Program-made: the position numbers and the translations under genes | Shown: positions 6,511 through 14,284 of the stretch, in pieces | Layout: each line of letters begins with the position of its first letter | Numbering within the stretch: the stretch's first letter is position 1 | Notes under the pieces: model-generated | Told to the model about the DNA's origin: nothing | Seen by the model: only the letters and a program-made list of their open reading frames with translations | Databases searched by the model: none | Origin: JANMDR01 sp031376425 | GTDB taxonomy: Bacteria; Pseudomonadota; Gammaproteobacteria; Burkholderiales; Usitatibacteraceae | DNA: 23,850 nucleotides | Assembly: GCA_031376425.1 (NCBI GenBank) | Contig: JANMDR010000136.1 | Coordinates: 1-23,850 of the forward strand | Direction: 5' to 3'

Positions 6511-7851
6511 TTATTTGTCGGTAGGTAAGCAACGTTCACTTGCAAATAGGTCGGGCACATTTTCACGCGGGCGAATCACATGCGCAGTCGCACCATCCAC
6601 CATAATCTCTGCACCACGTGGACGGGTGTTGTAGTTTGAAGCCATGGTCATGGCGTAGGCACCCGTGCTGGCGACGGCCAGCAGTTCGCCCTCGGCGCAG
6701 CCAAGCTTTCTGCCTTGCGCTAGAAAGTCGGAAGACTCGCAAATTGGCCCCACCACATCACAGGTAAAGCTAGCGTGGGCGGCGCTATCATTCACACGCA
6801 ATACCTCGTGATAGGCGCTGTATAAAGCTGGCCGGATGAGGTCGTTCATCGCGGCATCCACCACCACAAAGCTCTTGGTTGGGTTGGTTTTAACGTGCTC
6901 TATTTTCGTTACCAGCACACCAGCATTGCCTACCATTGAGCGACCCGGTTCTAACAACAGTTCTAAGGGGCGATTGCCTTGCGCACGCGCTAACGCTAGT
7001 GCGTAGCCGCCTAAATCAGGCGCTGCTTCACCTTGATAACTAATGCCAATGCCACCGCCAGGGCAAACATGGGATAGCTTAATTCCAGCACTGTATAAGG
7101 CATCAACGAGCTCAATTAAACGCTCCATTCCCTCAACCAAAGGCGCTAAATCGAGCAGCTGCGAACCGATATGGCAGTCAATGCCATGAATCTCCAAATT
7201 AGCCATATCGGCCGCACGCTTATAAGTATCTAGTGCGTGGTCGTGGGCAATGCCGAACTTGTTTTCTGAGAGTCCGGTGGAGATATAGGGATGGGTTTTA
7301 GCGTCTACGTTCGGGTTTACCCGCAGCGAAATCGGCGCTTTCACACCAAGCTCACCGGCTACGCGGTTAAGGCGCGAAAGCTCAGGAATAGATTCCACAT
7401 TGAAGCACTTTATGCCTGCTGATAGGGCGGCGCGCATCTCCACTTCAGTCTTGCCTACACCTGAAAAAACAACTTTGCGGGCATCGCCACCGGCAGCCAA
7501 TACCCGCGCTAATTCACCACCGGAAACTAAATCAAAGCCTGCACCCAAACGCGCAAAAAGATTCAAAATGGCCAAGTTAGAATTTGCTTTTACTGCATAG
7601 CAAATTAGATGAGGATGGCCTATATTTAAGGCTTTGCGGGCATTGCCAATGGCATCATTGAGGGCGTTGAAGTTGGCGGTGAGGGCGGCGCGCGAGTACA
7701 CATAAACGGGTGTGCCATGCTCTTGCGCAATAGTGTCTAAGCTAACGTTTTCCATCCACAGTGCATGGTCGCGACGGCTGAGCGCAAAGCTGCTTAGAAG
7801 CGCTGTGGTTTCAATAATTTGCGGGGTGGGTGGGGAAGTAGGAGCGCTCAT
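6511..7851 (-). CDS. lysA: Diaminopimelate decarboxylase
   Basis: LysA is a PLP enzyme that converts meso-diaminopimelate to L-lysine, the last step of lysine synthesis, in the cytoplasm. It has 446 residues. A variable N-terminus of about 45 residues precedes the alanine-racemase-type barrel, with the PLP lysine in YAVKANSN, then HIGSQ, the phosphate-binding glycines in CPGGGIGI, and EPGRSMV. The beta-domain carries CESSDFL, with the active-site cysteine, and GAYAMTMASNYN. It is slightly longer than the usual 415-430 residues because of the N-terminus, but upstream sequence before the second methionine is still family-like. It starts 11 bp after lptM, so the two form an operon. Confidence 0.97.
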   Translation of the reverse strand: MSAPTSPPTPQIIETTALLSSFALSRRDHALWMENVSLDTIAQEHGTPVYVYSRAALTANFNALNDAIGNARKALNIGHPHLICYAVKANSNLAILNLFARLGAGFDLVSGGELARVLAAGGDARKVVFSGVGKTEVEMRAALSAGIKCFNVESIPELSRLNRVAGELGVKAPISLRVNPNVDAKTHPYISTGLSENKFGIAHDHALDTYKRAADMANLEIHGIDCHIGSQLLDLAPLVEGMERLIELVDALYSAGIKLSHVCPGGGIGISYQGEAAPDLGGYALALARAQGNRPLELLLEPGRSMVGNAGVLVTKIEHVKTNPTKSFVVVDAAMNDLIRPALYSAYHEVLRVNDSAAHASFTCDVVGPICESSDFLAQGRKLGCAEGELLAVASTGAYAMTMASNYNTRPRGAEIMVDGATAHVIRPRENVPDLFASERCLPTDK

Positions 7852-7862
7852 ATTAGGCTTTA

Positions 7863-8069
7863 TTAGTTAGGCGTTATGATAGTAGAAGCTGAAAATAGTG
7901 CAGGGGGCTTTGGCGTTGCAGGGCGTAAATCACCTTTTTGCCCACAGCCTCCCAGTATGCTTGCAGCAGTAAAAATAGCAAAACAAAGTGCGAACTTACC
8001 AGTGATGTTGTCAGCGGTTTGGGCACATAAAGGGCGTAAACTGCGGCTATTAGATTCATGGATTGGCAT
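7863..8069 (-). CDS. lptM: LptM-like small outer-membrane lipoprotein
   Basis: This is a 68-residue lipoprotein with a lipobox, ILGGC, with the lipidated cysteine at about residue 42, followed by GQKGDLR. The C-G-Q-K-G-x-L sequence after the cysteine is the hallmark of LptM (formerly YifL; LppL in Pseudomonas), which assists maturation of the LPS translocon LptD. The position between cyaY and lysA matches the conserved gene order. The region before the hydrophobic core (about residues 26-40) is long for a signal peptide. The ATG at 8069 is the only ATG in frame, so either a nonstandard start is used or the leader is unusually long. Confidence 0.85.
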   Translation of the reverse strand: MPIHESNSRSLRPLCAQTADNITGKFALCFAIFTAASILGGCGQKGDLRPATPKPPALFSASTIITPN

Positions 8070-8151
8070 ATTTTAAAACCTCGCTGACAGTGAATTAAAC
8101 GTGCGCGGCAGATAGATTAACCGCAAATTTTGAGAGAGATGTTACCACGCT

Positions 8152-8550
8152 ATGAGTACCACTAAAGCCCCTACCCAACACCCTGCTCCCCAGCCTAACA
8201 CCCCCGTCAAAGCCGCTATTTTTGTTTCTGAAAGCGTCTATCAGCAGGCGGTTGATAATGTTATCGCGCAACTAGAAGGTCAGCTTGAGGAGGCGTTTCA
8301 GCGTGACGCGCCTTTTGATTATGAATCCCAGTCGGGCATTCTCACTATCGATTGTGGGGCGGGTGGCAAAATTATTATCAACCGTCAAGCGCCTCTGCAA
8401 GAGATTTGGGTCGCCGCACGCGCCGGTGGCTTTCATTTTCGTAAGGCTGACGACGGTTGGCGCGATACGAGAAGTAATGAGCTGTTAGAAGAATTATTGG
8501 GGCGCGTATTGGCCGAGCAAAGCGGGTTCAACTTGGAGCTCTCTCTATAG
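8152..8550 (+). CDS. cyaY: Frataxin homologue, iron-binding Fe-S assembly protein
   Basis: CyaY binds iron through an acidic ridge and tunes cysteine desulfurase IscS in Fe-S cluster assembly, in the cytoplasm. The protein has 132 residues. The frataxin core begins near residue 25 (SESVYQQAVDNVIAQLEGQL), and the diagnostic IIINRQAPLQEIWVAARAGG and FHFRKADDGWRDTRS segments follow. The first 22 residues are rich in proline and threonine and are absent from the 106-residue E. coli protein. It is divergent from lptM across 82 bp, which is the common arrangement in gamma- and betaproteobacteria. Confidence 0.93.
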   Translation: MSTTKAPTQHPAPQPNTPVKAAIFVSESVYQQAVDNVIAQLEGQLEEAFQRDAPFDYESQSGILTIDCGAGGKIIINRQAPLQEIWVAARAGGFHFRKADDGWRDTRSNELLEELLGRVLAEQSGFNLELSL

Positions 8551-8719
8551 CTAAATTGCAGTGGATTTTGGCGTAAAGTCGCCTTGCTAGCAATGTAAAA
8601 AAACGATAGCAAGATAGGTATTAGCAGGTGCTACATCGTTGTAAAGCCGCGCAAGAATACTGTGAAAAGCAGCACCTTGGTTTTGCAATTATTCACATCA
8701 AATAGAACTGGAATTAATG

Positions 8720-8738
8720 TAGTATTGATTCGATACTA
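8720..8738. promoter_or_regulatory. Palindromic operator 1 upstream of the MarR gene
   Basis: TAGTATTGATTCGATACTA is an inverted repeat with TAGTAT/ATACTA arms, nearly symmetric through the centre. It lies 92 bp before the regulator ATG. The near-identical copy at 8768-8786 is 48 bp away centre to centre. MarR proteins bind 16-22-bp palindromes and usually control their own genes, so this is the likely binding site. Confidence 0.8.
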
Positions 8739-8767
8739 AATTATGTCTGGAGCATTTGTGGTTTTGT

Positions 8768-8786
8768 TAGTATTGAGTCGATACTA
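8768..8786. promoter_or_regulatory. Palindromic operator 2 upstream of the MarR gene
   Basis: TAGTATTGAGTCGATACTA differs from operator 1 at one base (G for T in the centre). It ends 44 bp before the regulator ATG, where binding would sit over or just below the promoter and block transcription. The pair suggests cooperative autorepression. Confidence 0.8.
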
Positions 8787-8830
8787 TTTGTGCGCATCTC
8801 CCTCTAAGCGCCTCTACAAGTCAATAAAAA

Positions 8831-9418
8831 ATGGATAAAAGCCCCATCGTATTGCTGGAATTGGTTGAGCGCCTAGGCAACCTCATGCGGGCGCAAATGC
8901 GCCGTGCTTCTGCACAAATGCAGTTGCAGCCAGTGCATATGCATGCTTTGATTTACCTAGCGCATGCCAATCGCTACTCCAATACGCCTCAGGCACTAAC
9001 AGAATATTTAGGGCTTACCAAGGGCACGGTATCGCAGAGCCTATTGTTGCTCGACCGGCGCGGTTTAGTGGAACGCTACCAAGATGACGTGGACCGCAGA
9101 GTGGTGCGGTTACGGCTTTCTATGCAGGGCGAAAGCTATTTGGCGGAAATTGAGCCGCAGCAAGCGTGGTCGCAAGCTACCCGCAATATCAGCCCCAACC
9201 GCATTCGTAATGCGGTATCTGCGCTTCGGGAAGCCTTGCATACCCTACAAGAAGAACAACAAGGCGAGCGGTTCGGAACCTGCGTGCATTGTGCGCATTT
9301 TGAACGGCTTTCCGCCCGTGCGACGCGCTGCGGGTTTATGGGTGATAGATTATCCGGCCCTGAAACACGTAAAATCTGCTGGCTATATGCACCAAAAGGT
9401 TCAATAGGCCAAGAGTAG
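8831..9418 (+). CDS. MarR-family regulator with a C-terminal four-cysteine motif
   Basis: This is a 195-residue DNA-binding regulator. The winged-helix core covers about residues 10-140: the recognition region TPQALTEYLGLTKGTVSQSL is followed by the wing with DDVDRRVVRLRL, typical of MarR proteins. After the usual end of the fold, a tail of about 45 residues carries Cys151, Cys154, His156, Cys167 and Cys183 (C-x2-C-x12-C-x15-C). That spacing could hold a metal ion or an Fe-S cluster, or form disulfides. Two copies of a 19-bp palindrome lie just upstream, and a third lies near the histone-like gene. No Shine-Dalgarno sequence is visible before the ATG. The neighbouring frataxin gene fits an Fe-S or redox signal, but this is inference. 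Confidence 0.87.
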   Translation: MDKSPIVLLELVERLGNLMRAQMRRASAQMQLQPVHMHALIYLAHANRYSNTPQALTEYLGLTKGTVSQSLLLLDRRGLVERYQDDVDRRVVRLRLSMQGESYLAEIEPQQAWSQATRNISPNRIRNAVSALREALHTLQEEQQGERFGTCVHCAHFERLSARATRCGFMGDRLSGPETRKICWLYAPKGSIGQE

Positions 9419-9435
9419 CCAGACTAACATTAGCG

Positions 9436-10827
9436 CTAGGCCAGCCTTGCCTTAGCCCGCGCCACCGCCGCTCGCACCTGCGCGGGTGCTGTACCGCCAA
9501 TATGATTACGGCTGGCAACGGAACCTTCCAAAGCCAATACGGCATAAACATCTTCGGCCACCAGCGGCGAAAAGTTTTGTAAAGTTGCTAGCGGTAGCTC
9601 GGCTAGATCTTTTCCTGCCTCCTCCCCAGCTCGTACGGCACGCGCCACGGCCTCGTGCGCATCGCGGAAGGCCAAGCCCTTTTTGACCAAATAATCGGCC
9701 ATATCGGTCGCGGTAGCGTAACCACGGCTAGCTGTCCGCTTCATCGCCTCGGGTTTAACTATGATCGCGCCCGCCATGTCGGCCATTAGGGTTAAACAAT
9801 CGCGCAATGTGTCTGCAGTATCAAAAAGAGGCTCTTTATCTTCTTGATTATCTTTGTTGTAGGTGAGCGGTTGGGCTTTCATCAACACCAATAGCGCCAT
9901 CAAATGCCCCATTACGCGGCCAGATTTGCCGCGAATAAGCTCGGGCACATCGGGATTTTTCTTTTGCGGCATGATGGACGAGGAGTAGCAAAATCGATCA
10001 GGCAAGCTAATAAAGCCGACGTTTTGGCTCATCCAAATAATCAATTCTTCTGAAAAACGCGATAAATGCATCATGCAAGTTGAAGCCGCACTAACAAACT
10101 CAATCGCAAAATCGCGGTCAGAAACAGCATCTAGTGAATTCTCGCACACCGTGGCAAAATCCAGCAATTGCGCGGTTCTTTCCCGATTTATCGGGTAACT
10201 GGTGCCAGCCAGAGCGGCGGCACCCAAAGGGCTACTGTTCATCCGTGTCCGGCAATCCATCATGCGCGATTCATCCCGCGCCAGCATTTCCACATAAGCC
10301 ATCATATGATGCCCAAACGTGATCGGCTGGGCCACCTGAAGGTGGGTGTAGCCTGGCATGATGGTGTCGGCGTTAGATTCTGCCAAACCTACCAGCGCTA
10401 ATTGCGCTACGCGCAACTGCTTGATGATTTCATCGATTTCATCGCGCAACCACAGCCGAATATCAGTCGCTACTTGGTCGTTACGCGAGCGACCCGTATG
10501 CATACGCTTACCTGCATCACCTACCAAAGCAATGAGGCGAGACTCAATATTCATATGTACGTCTTCAAGCTCCTCGCGCCATATAAAGCTGCCATTTTCA
10601 ATTTCTGCGGCTATTTGCGCCATGCCGCGCGTAATATCGGCAAAGTCTTGGGCGCTAATAACGCCCACTTCCATGAGCATCTGGGCATGTGCGAGGGAGC
10701 CGCGTATATCTTGTTTAGCCATGCGCTGGTCAAAACTGACGGAGGCCGTAAAACGAGCGACCAACTTGGTCACAGGTTCAGATAAACGGCCAGAAAACGC
10801 CTTTGGTGCAGAAGTAGATTGATTCAA
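9436..10827 (-). CDS. argH: Argininosuccinate lyase
   Basis: ArgH splits argininosuccinate into arginine and fumarate, the last step of arginine synthesis. Family motifs are HTGRSRNDQVATD, GYTHLQVAQPITFGHH and the fumarase-superfamily signature SSIMPQKKNPD. The best start is the TTG at 10827, giving a 463-residue protein (Met for TTG, then NQSTSAPKAFSGRLSEP), which aligns with usual ArgH N-termini. A purine-rich AAAGAA lies upstream. The in-frame ATG at 10911 would add 28 residues unlike the family and would overlap algZ. With the TTG, argH and algZ are divergent and only 30 bp apart, so each promoter must lie in or near the other gene's 5' end. Confidence 0.95.
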   Translation of the reverse strand: MNQSTSAPKAFSGRLSEPVTKLVARFTASVSFDQRMAKQDIRGSLAHAQMLMEVGVISAQDFADITRGMAQIAAEIENGSFIWREELEDVHMNIESRLIALVGDAGKRMHTGRSRNDQVATDIRLWLRDEIDEIIKQLRVAQLALVGLAESNADTIMPGYTHLQVAQPITFGHHMMAYVEMLARDESRMMDCRTRMNSSPLGAAALAGTSYPINRERTAQLLDFATVCENSLDAVSDRDFAIEFVSAASTCMMHLSRFSEELIIWMSQNVGFISLPDRFCYSSSIMPQKKNPDVPELIRGKSGRVMGHLMALLVLMKAQPLTYNKDNQEDKEPLFDTADTLRDCLTLMADMAGAIIVKPEAMKRTASRGYATATDMADYLVKKGLAFRDAHEAVARAVRAGEEAGKDLAELPLATLQNFSPLVAEDVYAVLALEGSVASRNHIGGTAPAQVRAAVARAKARLA

Positions 10828-10857
10828 AGTGGTTCTTTCGCGCAAAATAGGAATGTG

Positions 10858-11925
10858 ATGAGTATAAATCAAACTAATTCTGCTACCCGCGCCCATGATG
10901 CAACACGGCACCTGCCTAATTTTTGCAATTTAGGCGTGATGCTGCAATTATTGCTGTTGGTCAGCATACTTTGCTTGGCAGCAGGGGTTTTGCGCGCGCA
11001 AACGCTCAGTGATGTTTGGCCGCAACTGCTTACCATCTCAATTTATGTACAGCCGCCGCTGATGCTGAGCCTACTGGCCTCATGTGCTTTGCGGCGTTTA
11101 TTCGTCCGCATGAGTGCGCGGGCGGAATTAGTGTTGTTTTTAGTCGTAGAAGCGCTCATTGCGTGGCTGACTTTTTGGCTAATCGGCGAGTATAAAAATG
11201 TATTTTCTGGTGATCTTTCCGCCGTGGCCGCTTGGCAGTTCATTACCTTGTTTATTTTTACTACTGCCTGCGTACTCATTTATTTTAACCTTCGCGCCCG
11301 TGAGCTTTCGCCCGCTTTGGCTGAAGCGAGGCTGCAAGCCCTGCAATCACGCATTCGCCCCCATTTTTTATTCAATAGTATCAACGCAGTGCTGTCGCTC
11401 ATCCGTCATGAACCCAAGCGTGCCGAACGCATGCTGGAGGATATGGCTGAATTATTCAGGGTGCTCATGGCAGATAATCGGCGCTTGACGCCGCTTTCAG
11501 ATGAAATTGCGCTGTGTCGACGTTATCTTGAAATTGAACAGATTAGGCTTGGCGACCGACTAAAAGTTGAATGGAATCTTCAGCATCAGGCCATTGATCC
11601 ATTGGTGCCACCACTCATGCTGCAGCCGCTTATTGAAAATGCGGTCTATCATGGTATTGAACCCATGATGTCGATCAATAATGAAGCGGGTGTGCTAAAA
11701 ATTGATGTCAGCACCAAGGGGAAAGTGCTAAATATCATCCTTTCTAACCCCTACCAAATTGATTTAGCGCCAACGCATAGCGGTGGGAATAAAATGGCGA
11801 TCAAAAATATTCGCGAACGATTACAACTACACTTCGATGCGGAAGCTTCGCTTAATGCTAGGGTAATCGCCTCGCGATATGAAGTGGAAATCAGCCTACC
11901 CATTATCAACGAGCAAACGGTATGA
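10858..11925 (+). CDS. algZ: AlgZ/FimS-type sensor histidine kinase (LytS-like His_kinase family)
   Basis: This 355-residue inner-membrane sensor is the partner of the response regulator that follows. Four membrane helices lie at about residues 26-46, 54-74, 91-109 and 122-143. The His_kinase domain follows, with the phosphoacceptor His169 in SRIRPHFLFNSINAVLSLI. The ATP-binding part has LPPLMLQPLIENAVYHGIEP (N-box). In place of the usual glycine-rich G-box it shows GGNKMAIKNIRERL, a variant I associate with the AlgZ subgroup. The ATG at 10858 follows AGGAA. An in-frame TTG at 10819 would overlap argH. The algZ-algR pair next to argH matches Pseudomonas gene order. The signal sensed is not evident. 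Confidence 0.88.
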   Translation: MSINQTNSATRAHDATRHLPNFCNLGVMLQLLLLVSILCLAAGVLRAQTLSDVWPQLLTISIYVQPPLMLSLLASCALRRLFVRMSARAELVLFLVVEALIAWLTFWLIGEYKNVFSGDLSAVAAWQFITLFIFTTACVLIYFNLRARELSPALAEARLQALQSRIRPHFLFNSINAVLSLIRHEPKRAERMLEDMAELFRVLMADNRRLTPLSDEIALCRRYLEIEQIRLGDRLKVEWNLQHQAIDPLVPPLMLQPLIENAVYHGIEPMMSINNEAGVLKIDVSTKGKVLNIILSNPYQIDLAPTHSGGNKMAIKNIRERLQLHFDAEASLNARVIASRYEVEISLPIINEQTV

Positions 11926-11956
11926 ATAATAAAAAAGACGCGATGGTGTTAATGTT

Positions 11957-12721
11957 ATGACTACAAAAATCCTCATTGTGGACGACGAAGCACCCGCCCG
12001 TCGCCGTTTATTAGACTTGCTCGATGATTGTCGCGTGGATTTCCCCCTCACCGTAGTGGGCGAAGCGGGCAACGGCGTAGAAGCACTAGAGCAAATTACG
12101 CAGGGCGATGTTGATATCGTCATTCTTGATATTCGGATGCCCGTGATGGACGGTATTGAAGCCGCCATGCAGATAGCTGCACTACCGGAAACAGTAAAGC
12201 GCCCCAAAATAATCTTTTCCACTGCTTTTGACGCCCATGCAGTAAAAGCCTTTGAGCTTTCTGCAGTTGATTACTTGCTCAAACCCTACCGCGCTGATCG
12301 GCTTTTAGCGGCCTTAAAAAAGGCCGAAGTCTTAAATCCAAGTCAAGCCAAAGCCATTGCCCAAGCCGCACCACCGGCAAGACGCTTCTTATCGATTCAT
12401 GAGCGCGGCAAAGTGGCATTTGTTCCGCTTGAGGATGTGCTTTACTTAAAAGCCGAACAAAAATATGTGACTGTGCGCACAGCAGCGCGCGAATATTTGT
12501 ACGAAGAATCGCTCACCAAACTAGAAGAAGCCTTCCCCAATATCTTCACGCGCCTACACCGTAATAGCCTAGTTGCCACCAAAGCCATTGCCGGTTTTGA
12601 GCGCGTGGTAGAAACTGCAGAAGATGGTCAAGACGCGTCGCACTGGGTAGCGGTTGTCCGCGGCCTTGATGAGAGATTGCCTGTATCGCGCCGCCAACAG
12701 CATATTATTCGCTCGTTTTAA
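11957..12721 (+). CDS. algR: LytTR-type response regulator, AlgR-like
   Basis: This is a 254-residue transcription regulator. The receiver domain (about residues 3-120) has acidic residues Asp9-Asp10, the phosphoacceptor Asp58 in VILDIRMPVMDG, the switch threonine in STAFDAHAVKAF and the conserved lysine in YLLKPYR. A linker of about 20 residues leads to a LytTR DNA-binding domain (about 140-250, with IHERGKVAFVPLEDVLYLKA and RLHRNSLVATKAI). It starts 31 bp after the kinase, so the two form an operon. In Pseudomonas the homologue controls alginate and twitching genes. Here the gene downstream encodes an AlgI-type acetyltransferase. No AlgR-type binding site could be identified with confidence. 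Confidence 0.9.
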   Translation: MTTKILIVDDEAPARRRLLDLLDDCRVDFPLTVVGEAGNGVEALEQITQGDVDIVILDIRMPVMDGIEAAMQIAALPETVKRPKIIFSTAFDAHAVKAFELSAVDYLLKPYRADRLLAALKKAEVLNPSQAKAIAQAAPPARRFLSIHERGKVAFVPLEDVLYLKAEQKYVTVRTAAREYLYEESLTKLEEAFPNIFTRLHRNSLVATKAIAGFERVVETAEDGQDASHWVAVVRGLDERLPVSRRQQHIIRSF

Positions 12722-12785
12722 GGCGAAATAATAGGCTGGAAATGCCCTGTTTTAGGACATCTCCACGGTGCACTAAAGCGCTGTT

Positions 12786-12815
12786 TTGGCTACAACTTAG
12801 AGAGTCAGGCATAAT
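12786..12815 (+). promoter_or_regulatory. Possible sigma-70 promoter for the MBOAT gene
   Basis: TTGGCT (12786-12791) and CATAAT (12810-12815, five of six consensus bases) are separated by 18 bp in the 149-bp gap after algR. The -35 match is weak. An inverted repeat GCAGCA/TGCTGC (12816-12840) begins right after the -10. The MBOAT pair may therefore be transcribed apart from algZR, but readthrough is equally possible. Confidence 0.3.
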
Positions 12816-12870
12816 GCAGCAGAGATCTTTTATTTGCTGCGCCTCATTTTTATAACTATAACGCGCTACT

Positions 12871-14256
12871 GTGCTTTTCAATTCCTGGTCATTCTTCATA
12901 TTCTTTGCTGCCATTTTGTTATTGGCAGCGCCACTGTCTAAGTACAGCCGTACATGGCGTATTTTGGTGCTGGCGGCGAGTTATTTCTTTTATGGGCAAT
13001 GGAGCTGGGTGTATTGCAGCTTAATTGTCGCTTCCACCTTGGTCGATTTTGCGTTGGCGCTGGCCATTGATCGTAGTGCTAAACCGAAGCGCTATTTACT
13101 GATTTCCATCGTAGCCAATCTTGGCTTATTGGCGTTTTTCAAATACGCTAATTTTTTGATTCTAAGTTTTAATGCAGGGTTGACTGCTGCTGGCGCGTCC
13201 TTGCAGTTTTCTGCATTAGATATTGTGCTGCCAGTCGGTATTTCGTTTTTTACCTTTCAGGCCATGAGCTACACCATTGATGTGTACCGTAAAGAAATGC
13301 CAGCAAGACGTAATTTGCTCGATTACGCGCTCTACATTGCGTTTTTCCCGCAACTACTCGCCGGCCCTATCGTGCGAGCTAAGGAATTTTTTCAGGAGCT
13401 TGATTTTCCAAAAGCGCTGGTGTTGCGCGATGTGCAATATGCGCTGATATTAATCACCCTTGGCATGGTAAAAAAAGTGGTGTGTGCGGATAATTTAGCG
13501 GAATCTTTTGATGCTGTATGGCTAAATCCGGCTCAATATGCGCCGAGCATGGTGCTCGCCGCGGTATACGCGTTTGCGGCGCAAATCTATTTTGATTTTT
13601 CGGGCTATACCGATATTGCAATAGGTGTTGCACTATTGTTGGGATTTCGCTTTCCTAAAAACTTTGATTATCCTTATGCCGCAATAACACTTCAAGACTT
13701 TTGGCGACGTTGGCATATGACCTTATCACGGTGGCTGCGCGACTATTTATACATCGCCTTGGGCGGTAACCGCATTAGCGGTTTGCGTACCTATGTTAAT
13801 TTGGGGGCAACAATGTTGCTAGGCGGTTTGTGGCATGGTGCCTCGTGGAATTTCGTGATTTGGGGTGCCTTACACGGTTTGTATTTGGGTGTTGAGCGGG
13901 CGCTTGGTTGGGATAAACCATCTGCAAATTGGCTAGTAAACGGTTTTCGTTGGGCGTTGACGTTTCATTTAGTATGCTTCGCATGGATATTTTTTAGAGC
14001 ACCAACATTTGCCGCCAGCACGGCGATGATCGCCCGCATTGCCGAGCTGCCAAGTAATCTTGCGGGCTTACAAAGCGCGGTGTTCGCGGTGTTTGCATTG
14101 CTTGTGTACCAGTTCGTCGCGCGGCGATTCGCGATCAAAGATAAATTAGCCAATTCAGGTGCAGTTGTTTTTGCAGTATTGGTAAGCACGGCATTTTTGG
14201 CACTCGTAACATTGGCACCTGCCCGTACAGCACCTTTCATTTATTTCCAGTTTTGA
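12871..14256 (+). CDS. MBOAT-family membrane O-acyltransferase, AlgI-like
   Basis: This is a 461-residue polytopic inner-membrane protein that hands acetyl groups across the membrane to a periplasmic partner for O-acetylation of an envelope or exported glycan. The family start VLFNSWSFFIFF sits at a GTG codon with no clear ribosome site. MBOAT hallmarks are YFFYGQW, LPVGISFFTFQAMSYTIDVYR, FFPQLLAGPIVR, FDFSGYTDIAIG, FWRRWHMTLSRWLRDYLYI with His282, and GGLWHGASWNFVIWGALHG with His322. The latter has the same number as the essential histidine reported for Pseudomonas AlgI. The next gene encodes the matching SGNH-type protein. No glycan-synthesis gene is in the window, so the acceptor is unknown. 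Confidence 0.9.
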   Translation: MLFNSWSFFIFFAAILLLAAPLSKYSRTWRILVLAASYFFYGQWSWVYCSLIVASTLVDFALALAIDRSAKPKRYLLISIVANLGLLAFFKYANFLILSFNAGLTAAGASLQFSALDIVLPVGISFFTFQAMSYTIDVYRKEMPARRNLLDYALYIAFFPQLLAGPIVRAKEFFQELDFPKALVLRDVQYALILITLGMVKKVVCADNLAESFDAVWLNPAQYAPSMVLAAVYAFAAQIYFDFSGYTDIAIGVALLLGFRFPKNFDYPYAAITLQDFWRRWHMTLSRWLRDYLYIALGGNRISGLRTYVNLGATMLLGGLWHGASWNFVIWGALHGLYLGVERALGWDKPSANWLVNGFRWALTFHLVCFAWIFFRAPTFAASTAMIARIAELPSNLAGLQSAVFAVFALLVYQFVARRFAIKDKLANSGAVVFAVLVSTAFLALVTLAPARTAPFIYFQF

Positions 14257-14284
14257 TTATGTTGAATGCATATGTTTAAAGTCT

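Noticed and set aside
8583..8613. CTTGCTA/TAGCAAG inverted repeat after cyaY as a terminator
   Set aside because: The loop is 17 nt and there is no U tract on the plus strand, so there is no real support for termination.
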